A stretch of 64,000 nt of DNA from positions 2,108,001-2,172,000 of the forward strand of contig NZ_FNTX01000002.1 in NCBI RefSeq assembly GCF_900105765.1, given 5' to 3'. The notes below the pieces were generated by a model, which saw nothing but the letters and a program-made list of their open reading frames with translations, had not been told where the DNA came from and made no database searches. Shown one piece after another: positions 52,137 to 60,780 of this stretch (its first letter is position 1; every line of letters begins with the position of its first letter). The position numbers and the translations under genes are program-made. The stretch comes from Ruania alba (GTDB lineage Bacteria > Actinomycetota > Actinomycetes > Actinomycetales > Beutenbergiaceae).

Positions 52137-54566
52137 TCAGCAGCTGCGGCAGGTGACCTCCACCTCGTACAGGCGGACCCGTCCGTCGGCGGTGGCTGTC
52201 ACGTCCAGGCGGATCGCAGTGGCCTCGACCGGGTCGAACCGGTGCAGCGGGGTGACCTCGGAGTTTGCGGTCACCTCGTTGACCACCTGCCACTGACCGT
52301 CCACCTCGGCGGAGATCGTGTAGTCGTGGAGCAGGTAGCCGGCGTACTGGTGCAGCTGCACCGCGTCGATCGTCTCCGGTGCGGCGAAGGTCACCTCGAG
52401 CCAGTGGGGCGGTGTGGCCTCGGTGAGCCACCGGCTCCCCGTGCTCGTGGTGTTGCCGTCGATCGCGAGATCCGGGGTGTAGCGGCTCCACGAGCCGGAG
52501 GCCGCCACGGTGGCGCCGTTGGAGGCGAGGGCCACGTTGCGCCACACCGCCATCACCGTGGAGGTGGCGCTGGTCGGTTCCCCCGAGGCCGGGGTGACCA
52601 CCACCTCCACGGTGGCCGGCTGCTCCGGGGCGAGGGCCGCCGTCGTGACTTCTGCGGCCAGCTCGCGGACCTCGAACGGATCGAGCGAGACCGTGCTGGG
52701 CTCCGCCGTCGTCCATCCCTGCGGTGCCGCCACGGTGACCTCGACCTCACGGGTGGCAGCCGTGTCGTTGCGCAGCACGGCCGCCAGGTCGAGGGAGACC
52801 TCCGTCTCGGGCCGGATCTCGCTGGATGCGGGGAGGACCGCGACCGCGACCGGCGCGGCGGCCTCACCCTCGGTGAGGGTGATCTCGGGGAAGACGTCCA
52901 GCTCCTGGTACCGCGGCCAGCCCAGGTGCAGGTCGAGGGAGTCCAACGAAGCCACGACGGCGGTGCGTTCGGTGGTGCCGTCGCTGCCCAGACGTACGGG
53001 GGTACCCGTGAACTCCTCGGCGAACCACGGTGTGGCCAGTGCTGCGGTGCGGTCGGTGGCGAGGGCGTTCGCGCCCTCGAACGCGGTGGTGAAGTGCTGC
53101 GGGTCGTCGCCCTCGGCCACCGCATAGTTGCGGACGGCGGTCCGTACGTGGTTGCGGTACAGGTCGGTGTGCACCAGCTCCTGCACGAGAAGCCGCTGGT
53201 GCGCCGTGGCCGACTCCAGCAGCAGCGCCTGCCGGGCGTCCAGGACCGGGGCTCCCTGGGTATCGGCGTCCCCGGCGAGCAGGGGAGCCTGGCGACTCGC
53301 CTCCAGGAATGCTGCCCGGACGACTGCCTGGGAGAGGGAGATGCCGACGTTCCAGCCGGACCAGCCGCCGAGTCGGGCCAGGTCGATGCGAGGGGCGAGC
53401 AGGTTCCGCAGCTCCGGATCGACCACACCGGCTACCGCGTCGTCACCGACGGCCACGAGCCGACCGCGGGCCACCGCTTCGTGGATCCGGTCCACGAACG
53501 GGTCGAGCGATCCGGCGCCGGCCGTGTTCGCCATCAGCAGCACGTCGGACTCGGCGGCCGGGGCGTGCTCGGCACCGAGGGTGGCGATGTATTCGTCCAC
53601 GAGATCGGCGTAGGGGATGTCCTGGTAGGGCGCCACCCAGTCCTCGCCCGGGGTGCGGGACCACTCGACCGCGACGCTGGGCTGAACGTCCAGGCGCTCC
53701 ACCACCAGCTTGGCGGTGAGCAGTGCTCCCAGCACGTCCGCGCCCGGGTAGATCTTCACCCGGTCCTCGACGCCCAGCTCCGCGATCAGCGCCGCCAGCG
53801 CCTCCTTCTCGGCGCGGTGCGGGCCGAACTCGCTCGCATCGTCCTGCCCGAGCACGAGGACGTCGATGGTGCCCGCGGCGGCGAGATGGATCATGTCCTG
53901 GTTGATCTGGTGGTTGCGCTCCCGGGCACACAGGTAGTCGCTCTTGATCTCCTCCGGGATCTCGGCCGCGACCTCCTCGTACTCGGCGCGGAGGTCCTCC
54001 CGGCCCAGGTTCTCCACCTGGTCCATCAGCTCCGCCCACTGGCGGACGGGCCCGGAGTACATGCCGGGGTAGCCGGAGGTGGGGGCGATGGTGAGCCGCT
54101 GGATCACGTCGAAGGCGTAGATCGGCTGGTCCGGATTCGCGGCCGCGACCTCCTCGACCACCTGCAGGCGTTCGCGGGCGGTGGCCAGGTCCGTGGCGCA
54201 CGTCCGGGAGGCCACGAGTCCGCCGTAGGCCAGCATCGGCAGGGCCAGCACGGAGGCGTCCGCCTCCGGTGCCGTGGCCGCCCACCAGTCCCCGACGGCG
54301 TCCGCATCCCCGTGGTCGAAGAACTCACCCAGGAGGTCGGTCTCCGGGGTGAGGGCGGAGTGGCCGCCGATGGCGGCCATCTCCACAGGTGTCATGGCAG
54401 GGAAGGGGCGGTCGTCGAGGGGCACGACGGCGATGTCACCGAGCGACGTCGGTGGTCCAGCATCGGCGGGTGGAGTAGCCGGTCTGTCGGCATGCGCGGG
54501 AGCCGCTGCGGTCAGTGAGGCAGCGAGGAGGCTCGCGGTGGTCAGGAGTGCGGTGAGGTGACGCAT
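52137..54566 (-). CDS. Secreted DUF4127 protein with C-terminal discoidin (F5/8-type C) domain
   Basis: The product has 809 residues. A Sec signal peptide (MRHLTALLTTASLLAASLTA, cleavage after AHA) is followed by a DUF4127 domain (about 40-510) that opens with the family hallmark IAVVPLDDRPFP and contains VLALPMLAYGGL, AFDVIQRLTIAP, ERNHQINQDMIHLAA and LGQDDASEFGPH. An NPCBM-associated/NEW3-like beta domain follows at about 560-670, and a discoidin-type carbohydrate-binding domain (NVALASNGATVAASGSWSRY, YTISAEVDGQWQVV) ends the protein. The catalytic role of DUF4127 is unknown; the fused sugar-binding domains suggest an extracellular glycan. ATG 54566 has AAAGGA upstream. It is the last gene of the transporter operon, and its paralogue is at 60781-62520. 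Confidence 0.88.
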   Translation of the reverse strand: MRHLTALLTTASLLAASLTAAAPAHADRPATPPADAGPPTSLGDIAVVPLDDRPFPAMTPVEMAAIGGHSALTPETDLLGEFFDHGDADAVGDWWAATAPEADASVLALPMLAYGGLVASRTCATDLATARERLQVVEEVAAANPDQPIYAFDVIQRLTIAPTSGYPGMYSGPVRQWAELMDQVENLGREDLRAEYEEVAAEIPEEIKSDYLCARERNHQINQDMIHLAAAGTIDVLVLGQDDASEFGPHRAEKEALAALIAELGVEDRVKIYPGADVLGALLTAKLVVERLDVQPSVAVEWSRTPGEDWVAPYQDIPYADLVDEYIATLGAEHAPAAESDVLLMANTAGAGSLDPFVDRIHEAVARGRLVAVGDDAVAGVVDPELRNLLAPRIDLARLGGWSGWNVGISLSQAVVRAAFLEASRQAPLLAGDADTQGAPVLDARQALLLESATAHQRLLVQELVHTDLYRNHVRTAVRNYAVAEGDDPQHFTTAFEGANALATDRTAALATPWFAEEFTGTPVRLGSDGTTERTAVVASLDSLDLHLGWPRYQELDVFPEITLTEGEAAAPVAVAVLPASSEIRPETEVSLDLAAVLRNDTAATREVEVTVAAPQGWTTAEPSTVSLDPFEVRELAAEVTTAALAPEQPATVEVVVTPASGEPTSATSTVMAVWRNVALASNGATVAASGSWSRYTPDLAIDGNTTSTGSRWLTEATPPHWLEVTFAAPETIDAVQLHQYAGYLLHDYTISAEVDGQWQVVNEVTANSEVTPLHRFDPVEATAIRLDVTATADGRVRLYEVEVTCRSC

Positions 54567-54646
54567 GGTGTCCTTTCCTGGGCGGCGACGGTGCGGCCCG
54601 GTCCATTGGTCGGCGACGATGCTCGGAGATGGGAGTGGGTCGGACG

Positions 54647-55480
54647 TCAACCCTTGAGCCCGGTCTGGGCGAGCCCTTGGATGAACTGACGTTGGGCGAA
54701 GATGAAGACGATCAGCACCGGGATGACGGTCAGTGTGGTGGCGGCGAGCTGGACGTTCCAGATCGGGCCGCCGTAGGCGTCGACGTACTGGGTGAGTGCC
54801 TGCGGGAGGGTGAAGTTCTCGCGGCTGGACAGGTACACGATCGGTTCCAGGTACATGTTCCATGACTTCAGGAAGGTGAAGATCGAGACGGCGGCGATCG
54901 CGGGTCCGGCCAGCGGGAATGCGATCTTGGCGAACATGCCCCAGCGCCCTAGCCCGTCCATCCGACCGGCCTCCTCGAGCTCGTGCGGGAGCGTGATGAA
55001 GAACTGCCGCATGATGAACGTGGCCAGCACGCTGGGTGCGCCGAGGATCGGGATGACGATCAACGGCCAGTGTGTGTCGATCAGGCCGAGGGTGTTGACC
55101 ATCCGAAAAAGGGGCACGATCGTGACCTCGGAGGGCACCAGCATCCCGGCGAGCACCACGAGGAACAACAGGTTCGCTCCCTTGAACGGGATGCGCGCGA
55201 AGGCGTACCCGGCCAGTGCTGCCACGAAGATGGTGCCCACGGTGACCAGGGCCGCGATGTAGAGCGAGTTCCAGTACTGCTGCGCGAACGGCTGCAGTGC
55301 GAAGACCTCACCGTAGGGTGCCCCCGAGGGGGCCTCGGGCCAGATCGTCGGAGGTCGCTGCAGGATCTCGCTGGTGGTCTTCAGCGACGAGGTGGCCATC
55401 CACCAGGTGGGGAACAGGAACGGCAGCGCCAGCAGCGCCAGCACGACCACCAGGATCCCACGCAGGAACTTAGGCTTCAT
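54647..55480 (-). CDS. Carbohydrate ABC transporter permease, MalG-like
   Basis: The permease of 277 residues serves the DUF4127-locus importer. The N-terminal membrane segment is followed by WWMATSSLKTTSEILQRPPT, the EAA motif is ELEEAGRMDGLGRWGMFAKIAFP, and the tail reads WNVQLAATTLTVIPVLIVF and FIQGLAQTGLKG. It shares many stretches with the island permease at 18826-19680, so the two transporters are close paralogues. It overlaps the MalF-like gene by 11 bases. Confidence 0.94.
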   Translation of the reverse strand: MKPKFLRGILVVVLALLALPFLFPTWWMATSSLKTTSEILQRPPTIWPEAPSGAPYGEVFALQPFAQQYWNSLYIAALVTVGTIFVAALAGYAFARIPFKGANLLFLVVLAGMLVPSEVTIVPLFRMVNTLGLIDTHWPLIVIPILGAPSVLATFIMRQFFITLPHELEEAGRMDGLGRWGMFAKIAFPLAGPAIAAVSIFTFLKSWNMYLEPIVYLSSRENFTLPQALTQYVDAYGGPIWNVQLAATTLTVIPVLIVFIFAQRQFIQGLAQTGLKG

Positions 55481-56417
55481 GGTGCACCCACCGCTTTCGG
55501 GTCTGCCACTGCACGAGGGTGAGGGCGAGGACGATCAGGAACAGCAGCACCGCGATGGCGCTGGCGTAGCCGAACTCGTTGAACTGGAACGCTTGGCGGT
55601 ACAGGTAGTACACGAGCACGGTCGTGGAATTGCCCGGTCCGCCCTGGGTGAGCACGTCGATGAGTGCGAACGTCTCCAGAGAGCCCACCACGGTGAGGAT
55701 CGAGACCAGCAGGATGGTGGGGCTGATCATCGGGACGGTGACCGACCAGAACCGCCGCCAAGCGCCCGCTCCGTCGAGAGTGGCGGCCTCCTGGATCTCC
55801 TCCGGCACACCTTGGAGCGCGGAGAGGAACAGGATCATGTTCAGCCCGACGTTCTTGAAGACCTGCACCACGACCACCGCGATCATCGCGGTGATGGAGG
55901 TGCGCAGCCAGTTCGGTCCCGTGATGCCGAAGGTGGCGAGGAATGAGTTGATCCCACCGTCGACCTGGAGCAGGAATCCCCACACGATCGTCCAGGCGAC
56001 CAGTGAGACCACCACGGGGGAGAAGAAGGCCACGCGGAAGAATGTCGTCCCGGGCAGGCGCTGGTTGAGCAGCACGGCGAGGCCGAGCGCGAGCGAGATG
56101 TTCAGGACGAGCACGCCGAGGGAGAACCACGCGCTCGCCGTGAGCGAGTCGTGCAGCGCAGTATCAGCGAGCATCCGTTCGTAGTTGCCGGCGCCTTCGA
56201 ACGTGAACGTGCTGGCGAGCACGTTCCACTCGTGCAGGCTGTACCAGACCACTGCGATCAGCGGTGCGATGACGAAGGCGAGCGACCCGACCACGGCCGG
56301 GGCAGCGAAAAGGTAGCCGGCGATGGCATCGCGGCGGCGCCAGGTAGACGGGCGCGTGCGCCGCCCGGGCGCGGCTGTGGTCACACGCCCGGGCCCGGCC
56401 GTGGTCAGATCGGTCAT
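55470..56417 (-). CDS. Carbohydrate ABC transporter permease, MalF-like
   Basis: The permease has 315 residues, with an N-terminal Arg-rich leader, GYLFAAPAVVGSLAFVIAPL as first membrane segment, and the EAA motif IQEAATLDGAGAWRRFWSVTVP. ALIDVLTQGGPGNSTTVLVY and YRQAFQFNEFGYASAIAVLL correspond closely to segments of the island MalF-like protein. The gene starts four bases after the binding-protein stop, so translation is probably coupled. Confidence 0.94.
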   Translation of the reverse strand: MTDLTTAGPGRVTTAAPGRRTRPSTWRRRDAIAGYLFAAPAVVGSLAFVIAPLIAVVWYSLHEWNVLASTFTFEGAGNYERMLADTALHDSLTASAWFSLGVLVLNISLALGLAVLLNQRLPGTTFFRVAFFSPVVVSLVAWTIVWGFLLQVDGGINSFLATFGITGPNWLRTSITAMIAVVVVQVFKNVGLNMILFLSALQGVPEEIQEAATLDGAGAWRRFWSVTVPMISPTILLVSILTVVGSLETFALIDVLTQGGPGNSTTVLVYYLYRQAFQFNEFGYASAIAVLLFLIVLALTLVQWQTRKRWVHHEA

Positions 56418-56420
56418 GGC

Positions 56421-57719
56421 TCAGTCCTGCAGGAGCGGGTCGGCGGCCGAGCACACGTTCGCGAGGACAGCCTCGACGTCGGCGTCTGCGGTCCACAGGG
56501 CGTCCAGCTCGCCGCGGATGGTGGTCTGCAGTTGCGCGAAGTTCGGGTGCGCCGGCTTCGTGATGGCGTCGGTGATACCGCCGACGACGACGGATTCCAG
56601 CTGGTCCTCGCTCAGCAGTGGGTTCGCGTCGGCGAGGGTCTGTGCGTTCAGCAGCGACTCCCGTGGCGGCGGAAAGTACGTGGCGAGCTGCTCCGCGCTC
56701 TCCGGCGAGGTGAAGTGGGCCAGGAAGTCGGCCGCGATCTCGGGGTTCTCGCCATTCTCGAAGACGCCGACACCTGCCTGCCCGATGATGTTCTGCTGAC
56801 CTGCCGGTCCGGCGGGCAGCGGCAGGACGTCCCACTCGAAACTGCCGTCGAGGGCTGCCGCGCGGGAGATCTGGGTGACAGTCATGGTCACATCGCCGGC
56901 GAAGAAGTCGGCGCTCGTCCCCGGGCCGGGCATGGCCCCGTCGGCGAATGCAGCATCGTGGATCCAGGTCATCGCGTCGACCATGGCCGGGTCGGTGAAG
57001 GTGCAGGTGGTCCCGTCCTCCGACCACGGTGCGGCGTCCCAGCCGCCCCACACGGTGGCGAGGTTGCCCCAGTCGCTGTAGTCGAAGTCACGAACGACGA
57101 GGCCGGCACCGCCGAGCTGCTCGGCGCTCGCAGCGGAGATGTCGCGCGCGCTGTCCCAGGTCCACTCGTCGGAGGAGACCAGGTCCGCGGGGTCGTCCTG
57201 CCCGGACTCGGCGATCCGGTCGGTGTTCACGAACATGACGAAGGGCGAGTTCGAGAACGGGTAGGCGTACAGCCCCTCACCCTCGGACCACAGGTCGAGC
57301 GCGCTGGGCACGATGTCGTCGAACTCGTACCCCTCGCTGCCAGCGAGGGCCGGCCGCACGTCCGTGAGAGCACCGGAGGAGACGAACTCGGGCGCATTGG
57401 ACTCGAAGACCCAGCCCAGGTCTGGGGTGTTCCCGCCGGCGAGTTGGGTGGTGAGCGTGCTCGTGTAGTCGTCGAAGGGCACGGTCTCGAACGTGACCGA
57501 GGAGACGAGCTCCGGGTTCTCCTCGATGTAGCCGTCGGCGATCTCGTCGAACAGGGCGAGGTGTCCCTCGTCGGAGGTCCAGACGGTCATCCGCAGGTCG
57601 ACGCTACCGTCGGCCGGGTCAGGGGTTGCGCCGTCGGTTCCGCCCGACGTGCAGGCGGCGAGCGCAAGGCCCGCGAGCGCGAGTGAGGCGAGAGCGGGGA
57701 CGGATCTACGGTGAACCAT
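56421..57719 (-). CDS. Sugar-binding lipoprotein of the DUF4127-locus transporter
   Basis: This family-1 solute-binding protein has 432 residues. The signal peptide MVHRRSVPALASLALAGLAL ends in the lipobox LAAC. LRMTVWTSDEGHLALFDEI, QLAGGNTPDLGWVFES and EWTWDSARDIS align with the island binding protein (LRMTIW, QIAAGDPPDVSW, WTWEAFR). Other shared pieces are TTCT and PPPRESLL against PPIRESLL. ATG 57719 has GAGGAG upstream. The gene lies 59 bases after the FAD-dependent oxidoreductase gene in the same direction. Confidence 0.94.
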   Translation of the reverse strand: MVHRRSVPALASLALAGLALAACTSGGTDGATPDPADGSVDLRMTVWTSDEGHLALFDEIADGYIEENPELVSSVTFETVPFDDYTSTLTTQLAGGNTPDLGWVFESNAPEFVSSGALTDVRPALAGSEGYEFDDIVPSALDLWSEGEGLYAYPFSNSPFVMFVNTDRIAESGQDDPADLVSSDEWTWDSARDISAASAEQLGGAGLVVRDFDYSDWGNLATVWGGWDAAPWSEDGTTCTFTDPAMVDAMTWIHDAAFADGAMPGPGTSADFFAGDVTMTVTQISRAAALDGSFEWDVLPLPAGPAGQQNIIGQAGVGVFENGENPEIAADFLAHFTSPESAEQLATYFPPPRESLLNAQTLADANPLLSEDQLESVVVGGITDAITKPAHPNFAQLQTTIRGELDALWTADADVEAVLANVCSAADPLLQD

Positions 57720-57778
57720 GGTGACTCCTCTTCTGGGTGACCGTTGCGCGTGCGACGGCCGGGTCGGGATGGGAACTG

Positions 57779-59392
57779 TCAGTAGCCCTGGACGCCGTCG
57801 GGCCAGTGCAGCTCGACGCCATCGGTCACGAGTGCGGCCTGCAGGTCGTCGGTGAGGGTGCGGCTGCCATGCACCTGGTGCGGCGTGGTGCCCTGCTTGA
57901 GGCACTCGGCGGCGAGTAGTCCGGCAACTTCACCGATGTTCCACTCCACCGGGTGCAGGCGGTAGCAGCCGTTGGTGATGTGGGTGGTGCCGATGTTCTT
58001 GCAGCCCGCGAGCAGGTTCGTGGTGGACTGGGGGATCAGCGCACCGAGCGGGATCTCGAACGGCTCGGCGCCGACGTCGATGTAGTTGTCGCCGCCGGTG
58101 GAGGGGTGCAGATCGATGCGGTACATGCCGATGCCCACACTGTCCGGGTAGCGGCGCGCGCCACGGTCGCCGCGGACGGCGAGCGAGACGTCCTGCTCGC
58201 AGACCGTTTCCAGGGCGCGGATGCGCCGGCTCTCCCGGTGGTATGGCGCCATCGCCAGCCCGTCGTCGGTTCCGACGACATCGCCGCGCAGCCGCAGGCC
58301 GGGCCATCCGGTACCGCCGTCGGGCCGGGGCGCCTCGGTCTGCATCCAGTACAGCATCGACAGGCTCAGCTGCTTGGCGGCGTGCAGCCGCTGGGCCGCG
58401 ACGTCGGCGGGGACGTCGATGAGCGGCCCGTCGAAGTAGTCGATGCTCGGCCAGTTCACGAGCGTGATGTCGCTGTCGTAGGAGCCGGGGGTGAACATGT
58501 CCCGGGCGAGGATCCGGCGGAACGTCCACAGGTTCCCGTCCCCGGCATTGACCGCTTGGTCGGCCACCACGGTGAGCGGGTCATCGCCAGGGTTCGGGGA
58601 GAAGTGCCGGTGCGTGATCTCGAGGGTGCGCGGGTTCGGGGCGCTCCAGCTGAGCAAGTTCGCGCCCCAGTAGTGCGTGGTGTAGGTGCGCCAGTAGTCG
58701 TACTGCTCGGGGCGGTCGATGGTGTGATCGCCGTCCACGTGGTCGACCGCGAAACACACGCTCATCGCCTGCACGTTCTCCGGCTGGGCCACCTCCGGTG
58801 CACTCGGTTCGCCGGTCTCGGCGCGCGACTCGAAGCCGAGCACGTACTCGGTACCGGTCAGCGGCAGCAGTTCGCCGGTCTCCGTCGCGTCCACGACGTA
58901 ATCGGCGACCACCGTGGTGCGCGTACCGGTGCCCACGTCCTCCAGCTCGACGGTGCGCACGCGGTGACCGTCCATGGTGGCGGCGATCGGCCGCACCGGT
59001 TGGATCACCTGAATCTTGCCGGTCCCGCGATGCGCGGCGAGCATCTCCTCGATCACAGCGACTGCGACACGCGGTTCGTGGCAGAGCTTCGAGACCCAGC
59101 CCGCCCCGGGGTTCAGGTCTGTGCGTCCCCGCGCGGCGTCGGTGAGCGGGTAGTGCCGGCGGTAGTGGTCGCGGATCCCGTCGCGGAAGCGCCGGTAGCG
59201 CGCTGTGCACCCGAAGTCCTCGATCCAGGAGTGCTCGTCGGGGGGCACCGCTTGGGAGGTGGACTGGCCGCCGAGCCAGTCGAACTCATCGGTCAGGATC
59301 ACATCGGCTCCGTGGTCCGCTGCGGCCAGCGCTGCGGCGACCCCTCCGAGTCCGCCGCCGACGACGAGGATCTGTGTCTGTGCTTCGGGCAC
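57779..59392 (-). CDS. FAD-dependent oxidoreductase (FAD_oxidored type)
   Basis: The protein has 537 residues and an N-terminal Rossmann motif for FAD (ILVVGGGLGGVAAALAAADHG), followed by DEFDWLGGQSTSQAVPPDE, which matches the FAD-dependent family related to glucose-inhibited division and sugar-oxidising enzymes (Pfam FAD_oxidored). VVADYVVDATETGELLPL and the C-terminal NLLAGCKNIGTTHITNGCYR with HPVEWNIGE are typical. It is presumably cytoplasmic and may oxidise an imported sugar or its derivative. GTG 59392 has AAAGG upstream. It starts 31 bases after the LacI stop and is probably the first structural gene of the operon. Confidence 0.9.
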   Translation of the reverse strand: MPEAQTQILVVGGGLGGVAAALAAADHGADVILTDEFDWLGGQSTSQAVPPDEHSWIEDFGCTARYRRFRDGIRDHYRRHYPLTDAARGRTDLNPGAGWVSKLCHEPRVAVAVIEEMLAAHRGTGKIQVIQPVRPIAATMDGHRVRTVELEDVGTGTRTTVVADYVVDATETGELLPLTGTEYVLGFESRAETGEPSAPEVAQPENVQAMSVCFAVDHVDGDHTIDRPEQYDYWRTYTTHYWGANLLSWSAPNPRTLEITHRHFSPNPGDDPLTVVADQAVNAGDGNLWTFRRILARDMFTPGSYDSDITLVNWPSIDYFDGPLIDVPADVAAQRLHAAKQLSLSMLYWMQTEAPRPDGGTGWPGLRLRGDVVGTDDGLAMAPYHRESRRIRALETVCEQDVSLAVRGDRGARRYPDSVGIGMYRIDLHPSTGGDNYIDVGAEPFEIPLGALIPQSTTNLLAGCKNIGTTHITNGCYRLHPVEWNIGEVAGLLAAECLKQGTTPHQVHGSRTLTDDLQAALVTDGVELHWPDGVQGY

Positions 59393-59423
59393 GTGATGAC
59401 GCCTTTCGTTGTGGTGATGGCCC

Positions 59424-60491
59424 TCAGGCCGAAGGTGCGAGGGGACCTGCGGTGGAACCGTCGACGAGGGTGCACGGGATGAAGACCTGGGCGTCGGTGT
59501 CCTCGTCGCCGGCCAGTCGGCGGGCGACGATGCGCAGTGCCTCAGCGCCCATCTGCATCCGCGGGATGAGGAAACCGGTCCAGTCCACGTCCGCGTCTTC
59601 GCGGATCTCGGGGTCGCCGAGCCGGGCGAGGGAGAGGTCACCGGGGACCGTGAGGCCGCGGTCCAGCGCTGCACGTCGGAGCCTCCCGACGACGTCGGAG
59701 GAGACAGCCGCGGCGGTCATGCCGCTGGCGCGGAGGGCATCGAGCAGGTCGCCCGCGTCGCGATCGCCCTGGTCGAAGGTGACGGGCTGGAGCCCCGCCG
59801 CGGCCATCGCGCGGCGGTACCCGCGGGCACGGTCCTCGACCGACTCGTGGCCGGTGTACTCGTTCACGAGCGCGATGCGCCGATGCCCCAGCTCGAGCAG
59901 GTGCTCGACGACACTCGCGGTGGCATCCTGGTACGCCGCACCCGCGAACGGGACCTCCCCGGCCGGGGTCTCCCGACGCCCGACGAACGCGAACGGGAAC
60001 TCCTGCCGGACGAGCTCGGCGAGATCGTCGGGCGAGCTGTGGCGTCCGAGCAGCACACAGCCGTCGGCCACCCGCAGGCGCCGGATCCCGGACCCGCCGG
60101 TGAGCCCGCGGTGTGACGGTGCCATCGAGGTGAAGAGCAGCAGGTCCACGCCGAGGCGCTGCGCCTCGTCCTCCATCCCCTCGAGGAAGGGGTAGTAGAA
60201 GTTGCCCGCATCGTGCGGGAACACGGGCTCATAGGTGTAGACGCCGATGATCGATGTGCGTCCACCCGCGAGCGACTGCGCCACGGGGTTCGCGACGTAG
60301 CCGGTGAGCTCGATGGCGCGCAGGACGCGCTCGCTCACCTCCTCGCCGACCCGGCGCTGCGCGGCACCGGAGCCGCTGAGCACCAGGGAGACGGTGGTCT
60401 GGCTGACACCGGCCAGGCGGGCCACATCGGCCTGGGTGGGCCGACGAGACGAGCCTGAGCGGCGGCCGCTCTCGTGGCGTGTCGTCGTCAT
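59424..60491 (-). CDS. LacI family transcriptional regulator (DUF4127 locus)
   Basis: The regulator has 355 residues. A Ser/Arg-rich leader precedes the helix-turn-helix (PTQADVARLAGVSQTTVSLVLS), and a sensor domain follows (IIGVYTYEPVFPHDAGNFYY, ADGCVLLGRHSSPDDLAELV, GHRRIALVNEYTGHESVEDR). ATG 60491 is the first codon of the frame with sense. It lies at the head of the minus-strand operon and diverges from the second DUF4127 gene. A copy of CGTAAAACTGCAAGAG lies 25 bases upstream of its start, so autoregulation is likely. Confidence 0.93.
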   Translation of the reverse strand: MTTTRHESGRRSGSSRRPTQADVARLAGVSQTTVSLVLSGSGAAQRRVGEEVSERVLRAIELTGYVANPVAQSLAGGRTSIIGVYTYEPVFPHDAGNFYYPFLEGMEDEAQRLGVDLLLFTSMAPSHRGLTGGSGIRRLRVADGCVLLGRHSSPDDLAELVRQEFPFAFVGRRETPAGEVPFAGAAYQDATASVVEHLLELGHRRIALVNEYTGHESVEDRARGYRRAMAAAGLQPVTFDQGDRDAGDLLDALRASGMTAAAVSSDVVGRLRRAALDRGLTVPGDLSLARLGDPEIREDADVDWTGFLIPRMQMGAEALRIVARRLAGDEDTDAQVFIPCTLVDGSTAGPLAPSA

Positions 60492-60515
60492 GGTCGCCCA
60501 CTGAATAGCGTTTTG

Positions 60516-60672
60516 CGTAAAACTGCAAGAGGTCGAGCCGTTGATTCTCGATGACTCTGCGATCTTCGGCTCGCGTACTGCGTCAAGGAGTGTGCTGATA
60601 ACTCCCGTGCTGAGCCACGATCTCGCCCTGCGGCGCCGACGAGACGGCCGAGCAATCTCTTGCAGTTTTACG
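60516..60672. promoter_or_regulatory. Pair of inverted 16-bp candidate operators between LacI and DUF4127 genes
   Basis: CGTAAAACTGCAAGAG lies at 60516-60531 and its exact reverse complement CTCTTGCAGTTTTACG at 60657-60672. One copy is next to the LacI gene start, the other about 108 bases before the DUF4127 start at 60781. The left copy is also part of a local palindrome of the form GTTTTGCGTAAAAC at 60510-60523. The AT-rich core stands out from the GC-rich gap. Two sites about 141 bases apart fit LacI-type DNA looping. Confidence 0.6.
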
Positions 60673-60780
60673 AATGACTCTGTTTGATGCGAACGGTCGC
60701 GGCGGGCGGCCATCACCGCCGGTGGTCCCTCGCAGCGACAGTACCCGTACCGACACCGCTGTCCAACGCGAGGAGTTCTG

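Noticed and set aside
48146-52156. Plus-strand open frame of 1,336 residues
   Set aside because: It is antisense to tricorn protease and Maf, which have clear motifs throughout. Its translation is rich in His, Gly, Arg and Gln without domains, as GC-rich shadow frames are.
51678-54518. Plus-strand open frame of 946 residues
   Set aside because: It lies opposite the Maf and DUF4127 genes and has shadow-type composition with no recognisable motif or ribosome-binding site.
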